Assembly: GCA_036677145.1 (NCBI GenBank) | Contig: JAKFFF010000050.1 | Span: 1-64,000, forward strand | Direction of reading: 5' to 3' | DNA length: 64,000 bases | Source: CADEED01 sp036677145 | Lineage (GTDB): Bacteria; Pseudomonadota; Gammaproteobacteria; Steroidobacterales; Steroidobacteraceae | Program-made: the position numbers and the translations under genes | Shown here: piece after piece, positions 1-8,965 of the stretch | Position numbering within the stretch: the stretch's first letter is position 1 | Layout of the letters: every line of letters begins with the position of its first letter | The notes under the pieces: generated by a model | Database searches by the model: none | What the model saw: the letters and a program-made list of their open reading frames with translations, nothing else | What the model was told of the DNA's origin: nothing

Positions 1-44
1 CTGACACTGGTCGGCGATTGAACTGACAACTCTCGTCTTTCGCC

Positions 45-986
45 TCAGGGGCCCAGCACGCCGATGGTGTGCAGCCACTGCTCCACGAGCGCAGGCCAGC
101 GGCCAATGGGCAATTTCGTGGGGCGCACGCCGAAGGCATGACCACCCTGCGCGTACAAATGCATTTCCACCGGAACACCGGCGCTTTTCAGCGCCGCGTA
201 ATATGTCAGAGAGTGCTTCACCGGGTCCACCGGATCGTCCTCGGCGTGTAACAGGAACGTCGGCGGCGCATCGCCAGGCACGCGGATGTCCGGGCGCAGG
301 GTGAGTTCCGTCCCGGGCGTCCACAGGTGTCCGGGGTAGACGACGATGGCGAAGTCCGGCCGGCAACTGAGCTCATCGGCGGCATCCACCCGCGGATACG
401 TTCGTTGCGCAAAGCGCGTGCTGACGGCGGCGGCGAGATGTCCACCGGCCGAAAAGCCGATCACGCCGACCTTGTGTGGATCGACATGCCACTTCGCGGC
501 GTGTTGTCGCACCAGTCCGAGCGTGCGCTGCGCGTCCTGCACCGCCGTTTGCACCTTCGGGAAATACATGCGTCCGTCGCTCCGCCGGGTCGGGCCGGAA
601 TCCGGTACGCGGTACTTCAGCAGCACGCAGTTGATGCCACGCGACGTCAGCCAGTCGCAGATCTCGGTGCCCTCGGAATCCATGGCGAGAAACTGGTAAC
701 CCCCGCCGGGAAACACCACCACGGCCACGCCGCTGTTGCTGCCCTTGGCCGGATACAAGGTCATCGTCGGCCGGCTCACGTAGTTAGCCCGGGGCCACCA
801 TTCGCGGTCGGGTGGTGGACCCAGGGACTCCGGCTTCGGGTTGGGCAGCGCATCGGGAACCGCGCCGGGCCAGATCGGCACCTGGACATGGCCGGGCGAG
901 GGCTGCCATGTGGCGGCGCGCTCCTGCGAATGCGCGCAGGCGAGCCCCACCAGGAAAACGGCGAGCCCTTGACCCAGGTACCTCAC
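45..986 (-). CDS. secreted alpha/beta hydrolase (acetyl-xylan esterase/BD-FAE-like)
   Basis: A 313-residue alpha/beta hydrolase, probably a carboxyl esterase on acetylated or feruloylated substrates; the substrate cannot be read. Residues 1-20 form a hydrophobic export signal, with a lipobox-like GLAC before Cys17. The oxyanion-hole motif FPGGGY lies near residue 92. The nucleophile is Ser179 in GFSAGG, the acid probably Asp250 or 251 in HAEDDPVD, and the base His283 in GGHAFG, so the triad is complete. I chose the GTG start at 986 because it overlaps the stop of the upstream gene as GTGA and places the signal peptide at the N-terminus; the longer reading frame runs back into that gene. It is the last gene of the activase operon, an association that is unexplained. 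Confidence 0.85.
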   Translation of the reverse strand: MRYLGQGLAVFLVGLACAHSQERAATWQPSPGHVQVPIWPGAVPDALPNPKPESLGPPPDREWWPRANYVSRPTMTLYPAKGSNSGVAVVVFPGGGYQFLAMDSEGTEICDWLTSRGINCVLLKYRVPDSGPTRRSDGRMYFPKVQTAVQDAQRTLGLVRQHAAKWHVDPHKVGVIGFSAGGHLAAAVSTRFAQRTYPRVDAADELSCRPDFAIVVYPGHLWTPGTELTLRPDIRVPGDAPPTFLLHAEDDPVDPVKHSLTYYAALKSAGVPVEMHLYAQGGHAFGVRPTKLPIGRWPALVEQWLHTIGVLGP

Positions 987-2206
987 GGGGAATGAGACAA
1001 CGGACAACCCGGCGCCGCCGCCGCCTTCTTGCTGGCAATGATTCCCGCGCAATATTTTTCCAGGTAGTACGCGATGGTCTCGACGCGGATCTTCACCGAG
1101 CCCGCGGGCTTGGTGGAGTCGAGATCCTGGAAGGAGAAAAAGAGTGTTCCCGATCGCTCCACGATCTGTTGTACCGGCGAGTAGGTAGGTTGGTCCATGC
1201 CGCACTCGTAACTCGACAGGCGAATCACGCAGGCGATCCAGGGCATGCGTGCGGCGAACTTGGCGGCCCACAGAATCTCGTTGGTATTCGCGCTGTAAGA
1301 GGACGGCCACACGTCGGCGATGTCGAGCGGCGACTTGATGTGTCCGGCCGCGACGTCCGCGCCGAACATCCACTCGAGCAGGTCGGCGTCGGTCGGCAGA
1401 TATTGCGTCCAGATCACGGGATATGAGTGCGCCTGCAGGTCGACCTCGATCTCATGTCCGATGCCGGGGTCCATGTGATACGGACGCGCCAACACCAGGA
1501 TGCAGGGCTTGTCGGCGGCGGCGCATCGTTCGAGCGTTGCCCGCGCCAGCGCGCGAAGATGGGTGCCGTAGGATTCGAGCGCATCGAATCCCGCCTGAAC
1601 CGCGCGCTGGGTCTCCTTGAGCGTGAGACCGGGCAGCACGCCGCTCAAGGAAGTGTAGAGCTGCTTGGGCACGAGCGGCGCGTCGCCCAGCGAAACCAAT
1701 GGCGCCACGTGCCGGACGCCATGTTCCTCGAACACGTCTTTTTCCTTGAGGAACCCGGCCTTGATGTTTTCCGGCGCCGCCATTACTCGCGGGCAGGCCA
1801 GCGACTCGAGCACGTGTCCCTGCAGATAGGAGGGCAGCGAATAAATCATCGGCGAAAACAGCACGTCTATCTTGTGGTGTCTGGCGCGCGCGAGCAGTTC
1901 GCCGTAATGGCCGTTGATGCACTTCACCGGATAACAACAATCCACGGTGCCGCGTCCCTTGCCGAATTGCCGCGCCTGATCCTCCGAGCTGTCGGAGGAG
2001 AATTCGAGGTGGCGCGCGTCCACGCCGAGCGCCTCGAAGAAGCCGATCCAGAACTGATGCGTCGACCAGAGATTGAGGACGCGCGGAATGCCGATGCGCA
2101 GGCTGGCGCGCGGCTTCGACGCGCGCTCAGTCGTCGACGGGAGCGTTGACTCTGGCGCGGCGAAACGCGGTTTCGCGAACCATTTCCGCAGTGTTTGGGT
2201 GGGCAT
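983..2206 (-). CDS. acyl-CoA dehydratase activase-related protein (DUF2229)
   Basis: A 407-residue protein of the DUF2229 family, which normally forms a middle segment of very large activase-type proteins. The family core begins near residue 36 with RIGIPRVLNLW. A cysteine group at C90, C91 and C96 (VDCCYPVKC) and further Cys and His residues near LARPYHMDPG and SSYECGM could hold an iron-sulfur cluster. The ATG at 2206 gives an 80-base overlap with the upstream ATPase gene; no closer Met start exists before the conserved core. A stop shared as GTGA with the hydrolase start at 983-986 suggests translational coupling. The biochemical role of this family is not established, and I do not assign a substrate. 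Confidence 0.85.
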   Translation of the reverse strand: MPTQTLRKWFAKPRFAAPESTLPSTTERASKPRASLRIGIPRVLNLWSTHQFWIGFFEALGVDARHLEFSSDSSEDQARQFGKGRGTVDCCYPVKCINGHYGELLARARHHKIDVLFSPMIYSLPSYLQGHVLESLACPRVMAAPENIKAGFLKEKDVFEEHGVRHVAPLVSLGDAPLVPKQLYTSLSGVLPGLTLKETQRAVQAGFDALESYGTHLRALARATLERCAAADKPCILVLARPYHMDPGIGHEIEVDLQAHSYPVIWTQYLPTDADLLEWMFGADVAAGHIKSPLDIADVWPSSYSANTNEILWAAKFAARMPWIACVIRLSSYECGMDQPTYSPVQQIVERSGTLFFSFQDLDSTKPAGSVKIRVETIAYYLEKYCAGIIASKKAAAAPGCPLSHSP

Positions 2207-4277
2207 CTTTGGCGCTCTCCAGATTCTTTTTCACGATCCGCATCTCGTTGACGTCTTCCAGCAAACCCTTCGGACAGGTATTGCCGCTGATGACGCGCTC
2301 CCAGCCGGCGCCGAGCGGTACCTTGCTCCACGTGCGGCCCTTGCCATCCGGCAAGCGCACGTCGATGAACGTGCGCTTGCAGCTCACCGGGCACCACGTG
2401 CAGGTCGTGTGCTCGTTGGTCGTGCTGGTGTATTCCAGCGACTCGATCACGTCGTAACCGCGGAAGCGCGTGTTCTCGCGGGTCAGCAACCGATCGACCG
2501 CGCACAGCGCCGCGCCGATCGCGCCCGCTTCGCCGGACCAGGGATGCACGACGATCTCGGCGTCGGGAACCTTCGAGGCGATGAAATCGACCTGGGCTTT
2601 CACCACCGCGAGATTGCGGTGCGTGCCGCCCTGCAGGATGAACTTGCGGCCGGCCGCGGCGAGGTTCTGCAGTTGTCCGGCGTAGACCCACACATTCAGC
2701 GGCAACACCGCGGCGAGCCCCGCCATGATTTCATCGGCGGACCAGCCCTTGCGTTGCTGATTGACGATGTCCGACTGAAGGAACACGCCACAACCCATCG
2801 CCAATGCCGGAACGGATTTCGCATTGAACGCACGCCCGGCGTAGTCCTCGAGCGGCACCGAATAACGCTCGGCGACGCCCTGCAGGAACGCGCCATTGCC
2901 CGACGAACACTGCGAGTTCAAACGAAAATCGGCAACCGTGCCCTGGCGCAGGATCATGATCTTCACGTCGGTGCCGCCGACATCGCAGATCACATCCGCA
3001 TCCGGAAAGTAGTGCAGTGCCGCGGTGGCATGCGCCACGGTCTCGACGATCGCAAGATCGGAGCCGATCACGTCCTTGAGCAGGTCCTTGCCATAACCCG
3101 TCAACGCGAGGGCGCCTATCTTCTCGAAGCCCGCCCGCCGCAACTGCCGGAACAAGGCCTTTGCGTCCTCGATCGGATTGCCCTGCGATGGCGTGTAGCA
3201 GTCGAAGAGCAGTTCGCGTTCGGCGGAAAGCACCACGGCCTTGGCGGTGGTGCTGCCGAAGTCGCAGCCCACGACCACCGCGGAGGACGAGGTTCGATTC
3301 TCCTTTTTGGCGGGCGTGGAGTACCGGGCGATGAAACCGTTCAGTTCATCCTGGTCCTTGACCAGCCCCTTCGCGCCGTCCTTCGCCTTCGCTTCCCACT
3401 GTCCCTTCTCGATCCATTCGGCCAGCTTCTCGCGGCCTGCGTAAAGGCCGACTCCCGGTTCGCCGGACGCGATTTCGATGCAGCCGAGGCAGGCGTAATA
3501 CACCGCTTCTTTCGGCACCTGGATCGCGCTCGCGGGATCGGCCTCGATCTTCCGCTCCTTCCACAACTTGCCGAGATGATGACGCCAGGCTTCCTGCAGG
3601 CCGCGGAAGAACAGGTTCGGACCACCTAGCAACAACACGCCGGGCGTCGGCGTATTGCCCTTGGTCAGCGTGCTGAGATTCTGATAGACCACGGCTTCGA
3701 AGAGACTCGCGACGATCTCTTCCACCGGCACGCCGGACTTGATCAATGTGTTCGCGTCCGCCTCGGCGAAGATGCCGCACTTGGAGCTGATCCGGTGCAG
3801 GTTGTAGCCGTCGTAACCCGACTGGGCCAATGCCTCGGATGACACTTGCAACTTGCGCGCGGTTTTTTCGACGAAGGTGCCGGTGCCGCCGCTGCAGGCC
3901 GACTGCATGTACACCTGTTTCGACTTGCCGTCGCCACTGGGAGTGAAGAACAGCGTTTTCATGTCTTCGCCGCCGATCTCGGAAACGAAGTTCACATCGG
4001 GATGCAGTCGTTCGACCGCCGCCGAGACCGCGACGACCTCCTGAACCGTTTTCGCGCCGATCAAGGGCGCCAGCAGCCCCGCTCCCGATCCGGTGATGAA
4101 GACCTGGTCCCGCCCGGGCGTCAGGCCACACTCGGCCTCGATGCGCGCGAGGAACTCGAGCACCATCTCCGCCTGCTTGGTGTGGTGCCGTGTGTAGTGC
4201 TGCCAGCGCACCTCGCCGTTTTCCACCACCGACGCCTTGATGGTGGTGGAGCCGACATCGAGGCCGACGATCAGCAT
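2127..4277 (-). CDS. tandem BcrAD/BadFG-type ATPase, acyl-CoA dehydratase activase
   Basis: A 716-residue protein with two ASKHA-fold ATPase domains of the BcrA/BadF/HgdC type, which use ATP to drive electrons into 2-hydroxyacyl-CoA dehydratase or benzoyl-CoA reductase-type clusters. Domain 1 opens with DVGSTTIK at residue 7 and carries C128 (SACSGG) and C167 (SSKCGIF). Domain 2 opens with CDFGSTTAK near 338 and carries C457 (SQCSSG) and C496 (MGCGVF). These are the positions that bind the bridging [4Fe-4S] cluster in the family. The C-terminus adds a further cysteine set, C626, C629, C633 and C668. It starts 7 bases inside the preceding gene (ATG overlapping TGA) and shares 80 bases with the DUF2229 gene behind it. 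The true electron acceptor is unknown. Confidence 0.92.
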   Translation of the reverse strand: MLIVGLDVGSTTIKASVVENGEVRWQHYTRHHTKQAEMVLEFLARIEAECGLTPGRDQVFITGSGAGLLAPLIGAKTVQEVVAVSAAVERLHPDVNFVSEIGGEDMKTLFFTPSGDGKSKQVYMQSACSGGTGTFVEKTARKLQVSSEALAQSGYDGYNLHRISSKCGIFAEADANTLIKSGVPVEEIVASLFEAVVYQNLSTLTKGNTPTPGVLLLGGPNLFFRGLQEAWRHHLGKLWKERKIEADPASAIQVPKEAVYYACLGCIEIASGEPGVGLYAGREKLAEWIEKGQWEAKAKDGAKGLVKDQDELNGFIARYSTPAKKENRTSSSAVVVGCDFGSTTAKAVVLSAERELLFDCYTPSQGNPIEDAKALFRQLRRAGFEKIGALALTGYGKDLLKDVIGSDLAIVETVAHATAALHYFPDADVICDVGGTDVKIMILRQGTVADFRLNSQCSSGNGAFLQGVAERYSVPLEDYAGRAFNAKSVPALAMGCGVFLQSDIVNQQRKGWSADEIMAGLAAVLPLNVWVYAGQLQNLAAAGRKFILQGGTHRNLAVVKAQVDFIASKVPDAEIVVHPWSGEAGAIGAALCAVDRLLTRENTRFRGYDVIESLEYTSTTNEHTTCTWCPVSCKRTFIDVRLPDGKGRTWSKVPLGAGWERVISGNTCPKGLLEDVNEMRIVKKNLESAKDAHPNTAEMVRETAFRRARVNAPVDD

Positions 4278-5872
4278 TGCGCCAGGTGCAGTGCGTAGTT
4301 AGCCGCCGTGCCCGTCACGCCGTGGCGCGGCACCCGGTAGGTGGCGCGCCGCATCTCGGCGGTCTCGCGTTCCCGCAGCTGCTCCAGCGTTTTGCCGGTG
4401 CGCTCCAGCGCTTCGTCGAATTCCTTCTGCGCGCGTTTCTTCGCTTCGGTCAGGATCATCTGGCAACGCGACAGCGCGTGCACTTCGGCATCGCCCTTGA
4501 TCTCGAGCGGCGCGTAGAGCAGGTCCGGATGCTTGCCGATCACGGCCGCCATCGCGCCGATGCTCATGGTGTTCGGCATGCAGGAGTAGGGCGAAAGCTC
4601 GCAGATCATGTGCGCTTTCTTCTTCTGATGAGCCCACAACGCCTTGCCGACCAGCATGTCGCCTTCGCCGCCGTTCAGCCGGCTGTGGTAGTAAGGCCTG
4701 GCGAGATCGCACAGGGTGGACTGAAGCGGCAGCTCATGTGGAACGCCGTTCAGTGCGCCGCGCATGCGGCCATAGGTCCAGCGCAGCAGCCCCTGCGCCG
4801 CGTGGATGGACTTCATCTTGAGATACGCGCCGCGGTTGATGCCGATGTGGTCCTCGAAATCCTGGGCGGCCATGCGCATCAGGTAGTCGAACCAGATCAC
4901 GATCACCGCCGGATAAACCTCCGCGCCCTCCGACTCCAGCCAGCGGTGGATGTTGTAGTTCGGATCGCCTTCGACGGTTTGCAGGTAGAACTCGCCGGTG
5001 ATCTTCACCTTGGGCTTCATGCGCAGCCGGTCGACTTCGACCTCATCGAAGCGCCGCCGCACATCTTTCATCGCATTGGCGAAGTAGGGCGAGGCGAGGT
5101 GCCAGGCAAGCGAACCCAGCTTCGTGCCGCGCGCGGGCCGCTTCAGCATCGCCTGGTGGAGGATTTCGACCGCGTCTTTCGAGGCGCGCGCGGTTTCACC
5201 CGGCTTCGTCTCATAGGGGCGGGTCTGGTATTCGATGTCCTGCACCACGTCGGCAAGCAGCACCGACCACGCCGAGCCGAGCAGCAGCGGTAGATTGAGA
5301 TCGAGCCCGCCGCCGGCCGTCGCGCCCTGGTCGAGGCCTCCCTGGCCCATCAGGAACATGCGGAATCCGTCGAGTCCGGCGTTGCGCAGCGCGAGCTCAT
5401 AACTCTGGTGGTATTGGCCGAAGCGGCAGGCGCCGCAGGATCCCGCCGTGAGATAGATGTAATTCTTCGCGACTTCTTCCGGCCCGATACGCGTTGCTTC
5501 ACGCCGCAAAGTATTGACGAGGTTGCCGGCGGTGAAGCTCGTGGGACAGCATTGGCCGATGTCGGCGACTTCGCGCCCGGTCAGCAAGTCCGCGCGTGTC
5601 GCGGTCGGCAGGATCTGCGTGCGGTAGCCGAGGTTTGAAAACACACCTTGCATGACGCGCTCCGCGCGCCAGTGCAGGTTGCCGAACAGGATCGTGACCT
5701 CGTCGCGTTCCTCGCGGGTAAAGGGCCGAGGTTTATAAGCCCGGTAGGGCTCGGTGGCGCTGCGCGCCGGCGGTGGAACGACCCGCGCCTTCGCGGGCTC
5801 GACGTCCCTGGCGACAACAACTGGAATATCGGCCAGCGCGCTCTTGCGCGCCTCTGACGATCCGAGCGACAT
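4271..5872 (-). CDS. 2-hydroxyacyl-CoA dehydratase-related protein, third part of the activase system
   Basis: A 533-residue protein resembling the C-terminal part of the large activase/dehydratase fusion proteins. Cysteines likely to bind iron-sulfur clusters are C108-C109 (GQCCPTSF), C146 and C149 (GSCGACRFG) and a later one in SPYSCMPN. It is the promoter-proximal gene of the operon and overlaps the ATPase start by 7 bases. I moved the start to the ATG at 5872, which has GGGGAG just upstream; the 14 residues before it in the longer frame are unlikely to be translated. Because the three pieces occur fused in other bacteria, I infer that they form one complex. Whether it reduces an acyl-CoA or something else cannot be told. 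Confidence 0.85.
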   Translation of the reverse strand: MSLGSSEARKSALADIPVVVARDVEPAKARVVPPPARSATEPYRAYKPRPFTREERDEVTILFGNLHWRAERVMQGVFSNLGYRTQILPTATRADLLTGREVADIGQCCPTSFTAGNLVNTLRREATRIGPEEVAKNYIYLTAGSCGACRFGQYHQSYELALRNAGLDGFRMFLMGQGGLDQGATAGGGLDLNLPLLLGSAWSVLLADVVQDIEYQTRPYETKPGETARASKDAVEILHQAMLKRPARGTKLGSLAWHLASPYFANAMKDVRRRFDEVEVDRLRMKPKVKITGEFYLQTVEGDPNYNIHRWLESEGAEVYPAVIVIWFDYLMRMAAQDFEDHIGINRGAYLKMKSIHAAQGLLRWTYGRMRGALNGVPHELPLQSTLCDLARPYYHSRLNGGEGDMLVGKALWAHQKKKAHMICELSPYSCMPNTMSIGAMAAVIGKHPDLLYAPLEIKGDAEVHALSRCQMILTEAKKRAQKEFDEALERTGKTLEQLRERETAEMRRATYRVPRHGVTGTAANYALHLAQC

Positions 5873-5966
5873 AGCTAGCTCTCCCCGTTTGCCCGCACGA
5901 CAATACTGCCTCAACGACGAGGCTTGCGACGAGTAGAATTTGCGAGGGCTTTTCAGGAGGGAGTCG

Positions 5967-6821
5967 ATGAAGATCTACAACGCAGTCGGGTATGCATGTC
6001 TGCTGCTCTACGCGGCGGCTTCCGCGTACTTCGCCCCGGCGCATCTCGGTCCCTGGGTGGGGCTGGCCGTGGGCATGGCCTATCTGGTGGTGTGCTGGTT
6101 CTTCGCGGGATTGTATTTGTCCTGTGTCATTCACATGGGCATCGCGCATCGCGCGCTCGACTACCAGGACTGGTTCGTCAAGAGCCTGACAGTCGTGAAC
6201 AATGCCTTCGGCGTCTACATCGATCCGATCACCTGGGTGAACCGGCACCGCCTGCATCACAAGTATGCCGACCACGCCGGTGACCCTAACAAACTCGCGG
6301 CCGACGGTTTCTGGAAGACGCTGCACCTGTGCAATTTTCCGTACAAGACCGACGTCAACGTGGCCAACGATGCGATCCTGCGGACCTGGCCCATGCGCCT
6401 GGCGGCGAACCCGGTGTTTTTCGTGGTGACCCAGGCGGGAAACTTCGCGCTGCTGTGGTGGCTGGTGGGCAGCCTGCCGTTCGCCGCGCTGCTGTGGGTT
6501 GGCACGCGTGTGTTCGCAGTCTGGGTCAACATGGTCCAGAACTACTGGACACACGAGCGGCGCTGGGGATACCGCCGCTACGAAGATGACGACAACGCGA
6601 TGAACATCGGCGACTGGTTGCCGGTGATGGCGACGTTCAGCGCCTGCCTGCAGAACAATCATCACCATTCACCGCAATTCCTGCGCCTGAGTCACGACGT
6701 CTCGGAGTTCGACTTCGGGTTCATGACGGTCAAGGTCATGAAGGCGATGGGGCTGGTGAAGGCGTCCAACTACGGCGCGGTGCTGCCGAAGGACATTCCG
6801 CTCAAGTCGCTGGAGTTCTAG
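5967..6821 (+). CDS. membrane fatty acyl (acyl-CoA) desaturase
   Basis: A 284-residue integral membrane di-iron desaturase of the stearoyl-CoA desaturase class, which introduces a double bond into a fatty acyl chain. Histidine box 1 is HMGIAH, box 2 is HRLHH in NRHRLHHKYADH, and box 3 reads QNNHHHSP. In the usual third box the Q position is His (HNNHH), so this member deviates there. Four hydrophobic segments flank the boxes. The start at 5967 is supported by AGGAGGGAG immediately upstream. Its 3' end overlaps the converging sterol desaturase-family gene by 20 bases. The preferred chain length and position are not readable. Confidence 0.92.
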   Translation: MKIYNAVGYACLLLYAAASAYFAPAHLGPWVGLAVGMAYLVVCWFFAGLYLSCVIHMGIAHRALDYQDWFVKSLTVVNNAFGVYIDPITWVNRHRLHHKYADHAGDPNKLAADGFWKTLHLCNFPYKTDVNVANDAILRTWPMRLAANPVFFVVTQAGNFALLWWLVGSLPFAALLWVGTRVFAVWVNMVQNYWTHERRWGYRRYEDDDNAMNIGDWLPVMATFSACLQNNHHHSPQFLRLSHDVSEFDFGFMTVKVMKAMGLVKASNYGAVLPKDIPLKSLEF

Positions 6822-7941
6822 CGCGCGGTCTCAACGGATAGAAGAACTGCGCCCAGAAACCGGTGGGCAGCTTTTCGTCGTGCAGGCCATAGGTATCCGG
6901 CCACTTGTCCTTCGGAAAGTAATAGGTGCCGAAGATGCGGTCGAGCCACGGAAAGTGGATCGCGAAGTTCTTGTCGATGGATTCCGCTTGCGACGTGTGG
7001 TGCCAGTGGTGGAACCGCGGCTGGATCAGGTAGGGCTCCAGCCATTTGACCGTCGGGCCGAAGTTGCAATGCGCCCAGGTCGCGTGGAAGTTCACGAAGA
7101 ACAGATAGGCCACGTTGATGCTCTGCGGAAAGATCAGCATCATCGGAATGAGAATGCCGCCTCTCACCACCACGTCTTCCACCAGGTGGGCGCGCGAGCC
7201 GGCAATCCAGTCGAGCGCCTTGGAAGAATGATGGATCGCGTGAAAGCGCCACATGAAGGGAATCTTGTGGAAGCCGCGATGTATCCAGTACTGCGCCAGG
7301 TCCGCGACCAGGATCGCCAGCAGGAATTGCACCAGCCAGGGTAGTTTGCCCACCGCCTCGGCAATGAACGCGACGTTCAGTGTCGATGTGAGCTGCGTGG
7401 CCGGCAGCAGGATCAGGAAACTCGTGATCTGTATGGGCAGGTGGGTGGACAGGAAGTACACGATGTCGTTCAGCCACTCGCTGCGGAAGACGCTCTGCTG
7501 CGGATAAGCCGGCCAGAGAACCTCGATCGGCGAGAAGATGAGCGTCATCAGCAGCATGTCGAGCAGGAACCAGTCGAGGCCGATGGCCGGGCCCGCTTGC
7601 AAATCGGCATTGATGGGAACACTGGCCCCGCCCATCAGGGTGGCGCCCAGCGCCAACAACATTCCCGTCAACGCGAGGACCTTCTTCTTCCGCAACATGG
7701 CGGAGATCACGCCGCAGAGGATCGCGCCCGCGATGACCGCCTGGATCAACAGGCGTATGAGGTCCATCTGGTAGTAAGGCCGCAGTTCCGGGGAAGACAG
7801 AACCTGGGGAAAATGCAGGCAAACCACCGCGCCGAACGCCAGCATTCCGAAAAACGCCGACAGGACGCCGCTCCACCATCCGGATCCGAAGCCGGAGGGT
7901 TCGTCGTCGCCGAACATCTCGTTGATTCGCTGTTCGAGCAT
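6802..7941 (-). CDS. sterol desaturase / fatty acid hydroxylase superfamily protein
   Basis: A 379-residue integral membrane protein of the fatty acid hydroxylase superfamily, di-iron enzymes acting on sterols, carotenoids or fatty acyl chains. The N-terminal half holds several hydrophobic segments. The conserved His clusters follow in order: HRGFH, HAIHH and FHHWHH, the last followed by the family's usual DRIFGTYY-type block. The start is uncertain: ATG at 7941 begins MLEQRINEMFG, while a GTG at 7998 in the same frame would add 19 residues. It converges with the acyl-CoA desaturase over 20 bases. No sterol synthesis genes are nearby, so a fatty acid or hopanoid-type substrate is as likely as a sterol. 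Confidence 0.85.
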   Translation of the reverse strand: MLEQRINEMFGDDEPSGFGSGWWSGVLSAFFGMLAFGAVVCLHFPQVLSSPELRPYYQMDLIRLLIQAVIAGAILCGVISAMLRKKKVLALTGMLLALGATLMGGASVPINADLQAGPAIGLDWFLLDMLLMTLIFSPIEVLWPAYPQQSVFRSEWLNDIVYFLSTHLPIQITSFLILLPATQLTSTLNVAFIAEAVGKLPWLVQFLLAILVADLAQYWIHRGFHKIPFMWRFHAIHHSSKALDWIAGSRAHLVEDVVVRGGILIPMMLIFPQSINVAYLFFVNFHATWAHCNFGPTVKWLEPYLIQPRFHHWHHTSQAESIDKNFAIHFPWLDRIFGTYYFPKDKWPDTYGLHDEKLPTGFWAQFFYPLRPRARTPAT

Positions 7942-8134
7942 TTGTGCCCACCGCTGCCAGTCAGGCTGAAAATTACTGCAATCCCGGCCGCGGCACACGG
8001 TTCCGTACCTGAAAATGCGATCTGCGCACGATTAGACAGGCGTCCAGGGTGTTCGGTGGAAACGACCTGATTGACGGCAGATACACCGCGGCGTTCACTC
8101 GCCGATGTTCGAAACCAGCGTGAGGGGTACGGAC

Positions 8135-8965
8135 ATGTTGCAACACCACAAGATCATCGCGGGCGGCGGAGTTCAACTGCACGCGGTGGAGGCGGGCAAC
8201 TCGAAGGGACGGCCCATCGTGTTCATTCACGGCTTTTCACAGTGCGGCATGTCCTGGAGTCGTCAATTGAGCTCCGACCTTGCCGACACGTTCAGACTCG
8301 TTGCCGTGGATCTGCGCGGCCATGGACGGTCGGCAAAGCCACCCGGAATCTACGGCGACTCGAGAATGTGGGCCGACGACGTCCATGCCGTCATACGCAC
8401 GCTCGAACTCGATCATCCAGTGCTGTGTGGTTGGTCGTATGGACCGCTCGTCATACTCGATTACATCCGTCACTACGGCGAAGACGAGATCCGCGGCGCC
8501 AACTTCGTTGGCGGAGTGACGAAACTGGGCAGCGATGAGGCGGCATCGGCTCTCACGGCTGATTTTCTGAATCTGATCCCGGGCTTTTTTTCCACGGACG
8601 CCCAGGAGAGCGTCGTTGCGCTGACTTCGCTGGTGCGCCTGTGCTTCGCGCACCAGCTGACCGATGAAGAGTTCTATCTGATGTTGGGTTACAACGTTTC
8701 GGTTCCGACCCATGTGCGCCAAGGGCTGTTCTCGCGCTCGATCGACAACGACGATCTGCTGCCGAAAATCCGCAAACCGGTATTGATCCAGTATGGCGCC
8801 GCCGATGGGGTTGTCAGTCTCTCGACCATCGATCAGCAAATGAACCGCATCCCCACCGCGCAGATACAGGTGATGGCGAATGCCGGACATGCCTGTTTCT
8901 GGGACGAACCGGCTGCGTTCAATCAGCGCCTGCGGGAGTTCGTCGAGCAGTCGCAGGCATCTTGA
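8135..8965 (+). CDS. alpha/beta fold hydrolase
   Basis: A 276-residue cytoplasmic alpha/beta hydrolase of the haloperoxidase/epoxide hydrolase-like group. The oxyanion loop is HGF at residues 32-34, and the nucleophile is Ser101 in GWSYG. The acid is probably Asp in YGAADG and the base is His in NAGHACFW near the C-terminus. The RGHGRS loop after strand 4 is typical of the family. I chose the ATG at 8135, preceded by GAGGGG, over an upstream ATG at 8105. There is no signal peptide. Its last 47 bases overlap the converging metallophosphoesterase gene, so the two 3' ends are antisense to each other. The substrate is unknown. Confidence 0.88.
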   Translation: MLQHHKIIAGGGVQLHAVEAGNSKGRPIVFIHGFSQCGMSWSRQLSSDLADTFRLVAVDLRGHGRSAKPPGIYGDSRMWADDVHAVIRTLELDHPVLCGWSYGPLVILDYIRHYGEDEIRGANFVGGVTKLGSDEAASALTADFLNLIPGFFSTDAQESVVALTSLVRLCFAHQLTDEEFYLMLGYNVSVPTHVRQGLFSRSIDNDDLLPKIRKPVLIQYGAADGVVSLSTIDQQMNRIPTAQIQVMANAGHACFWDEPAAFNQRLREFVEQSQAS

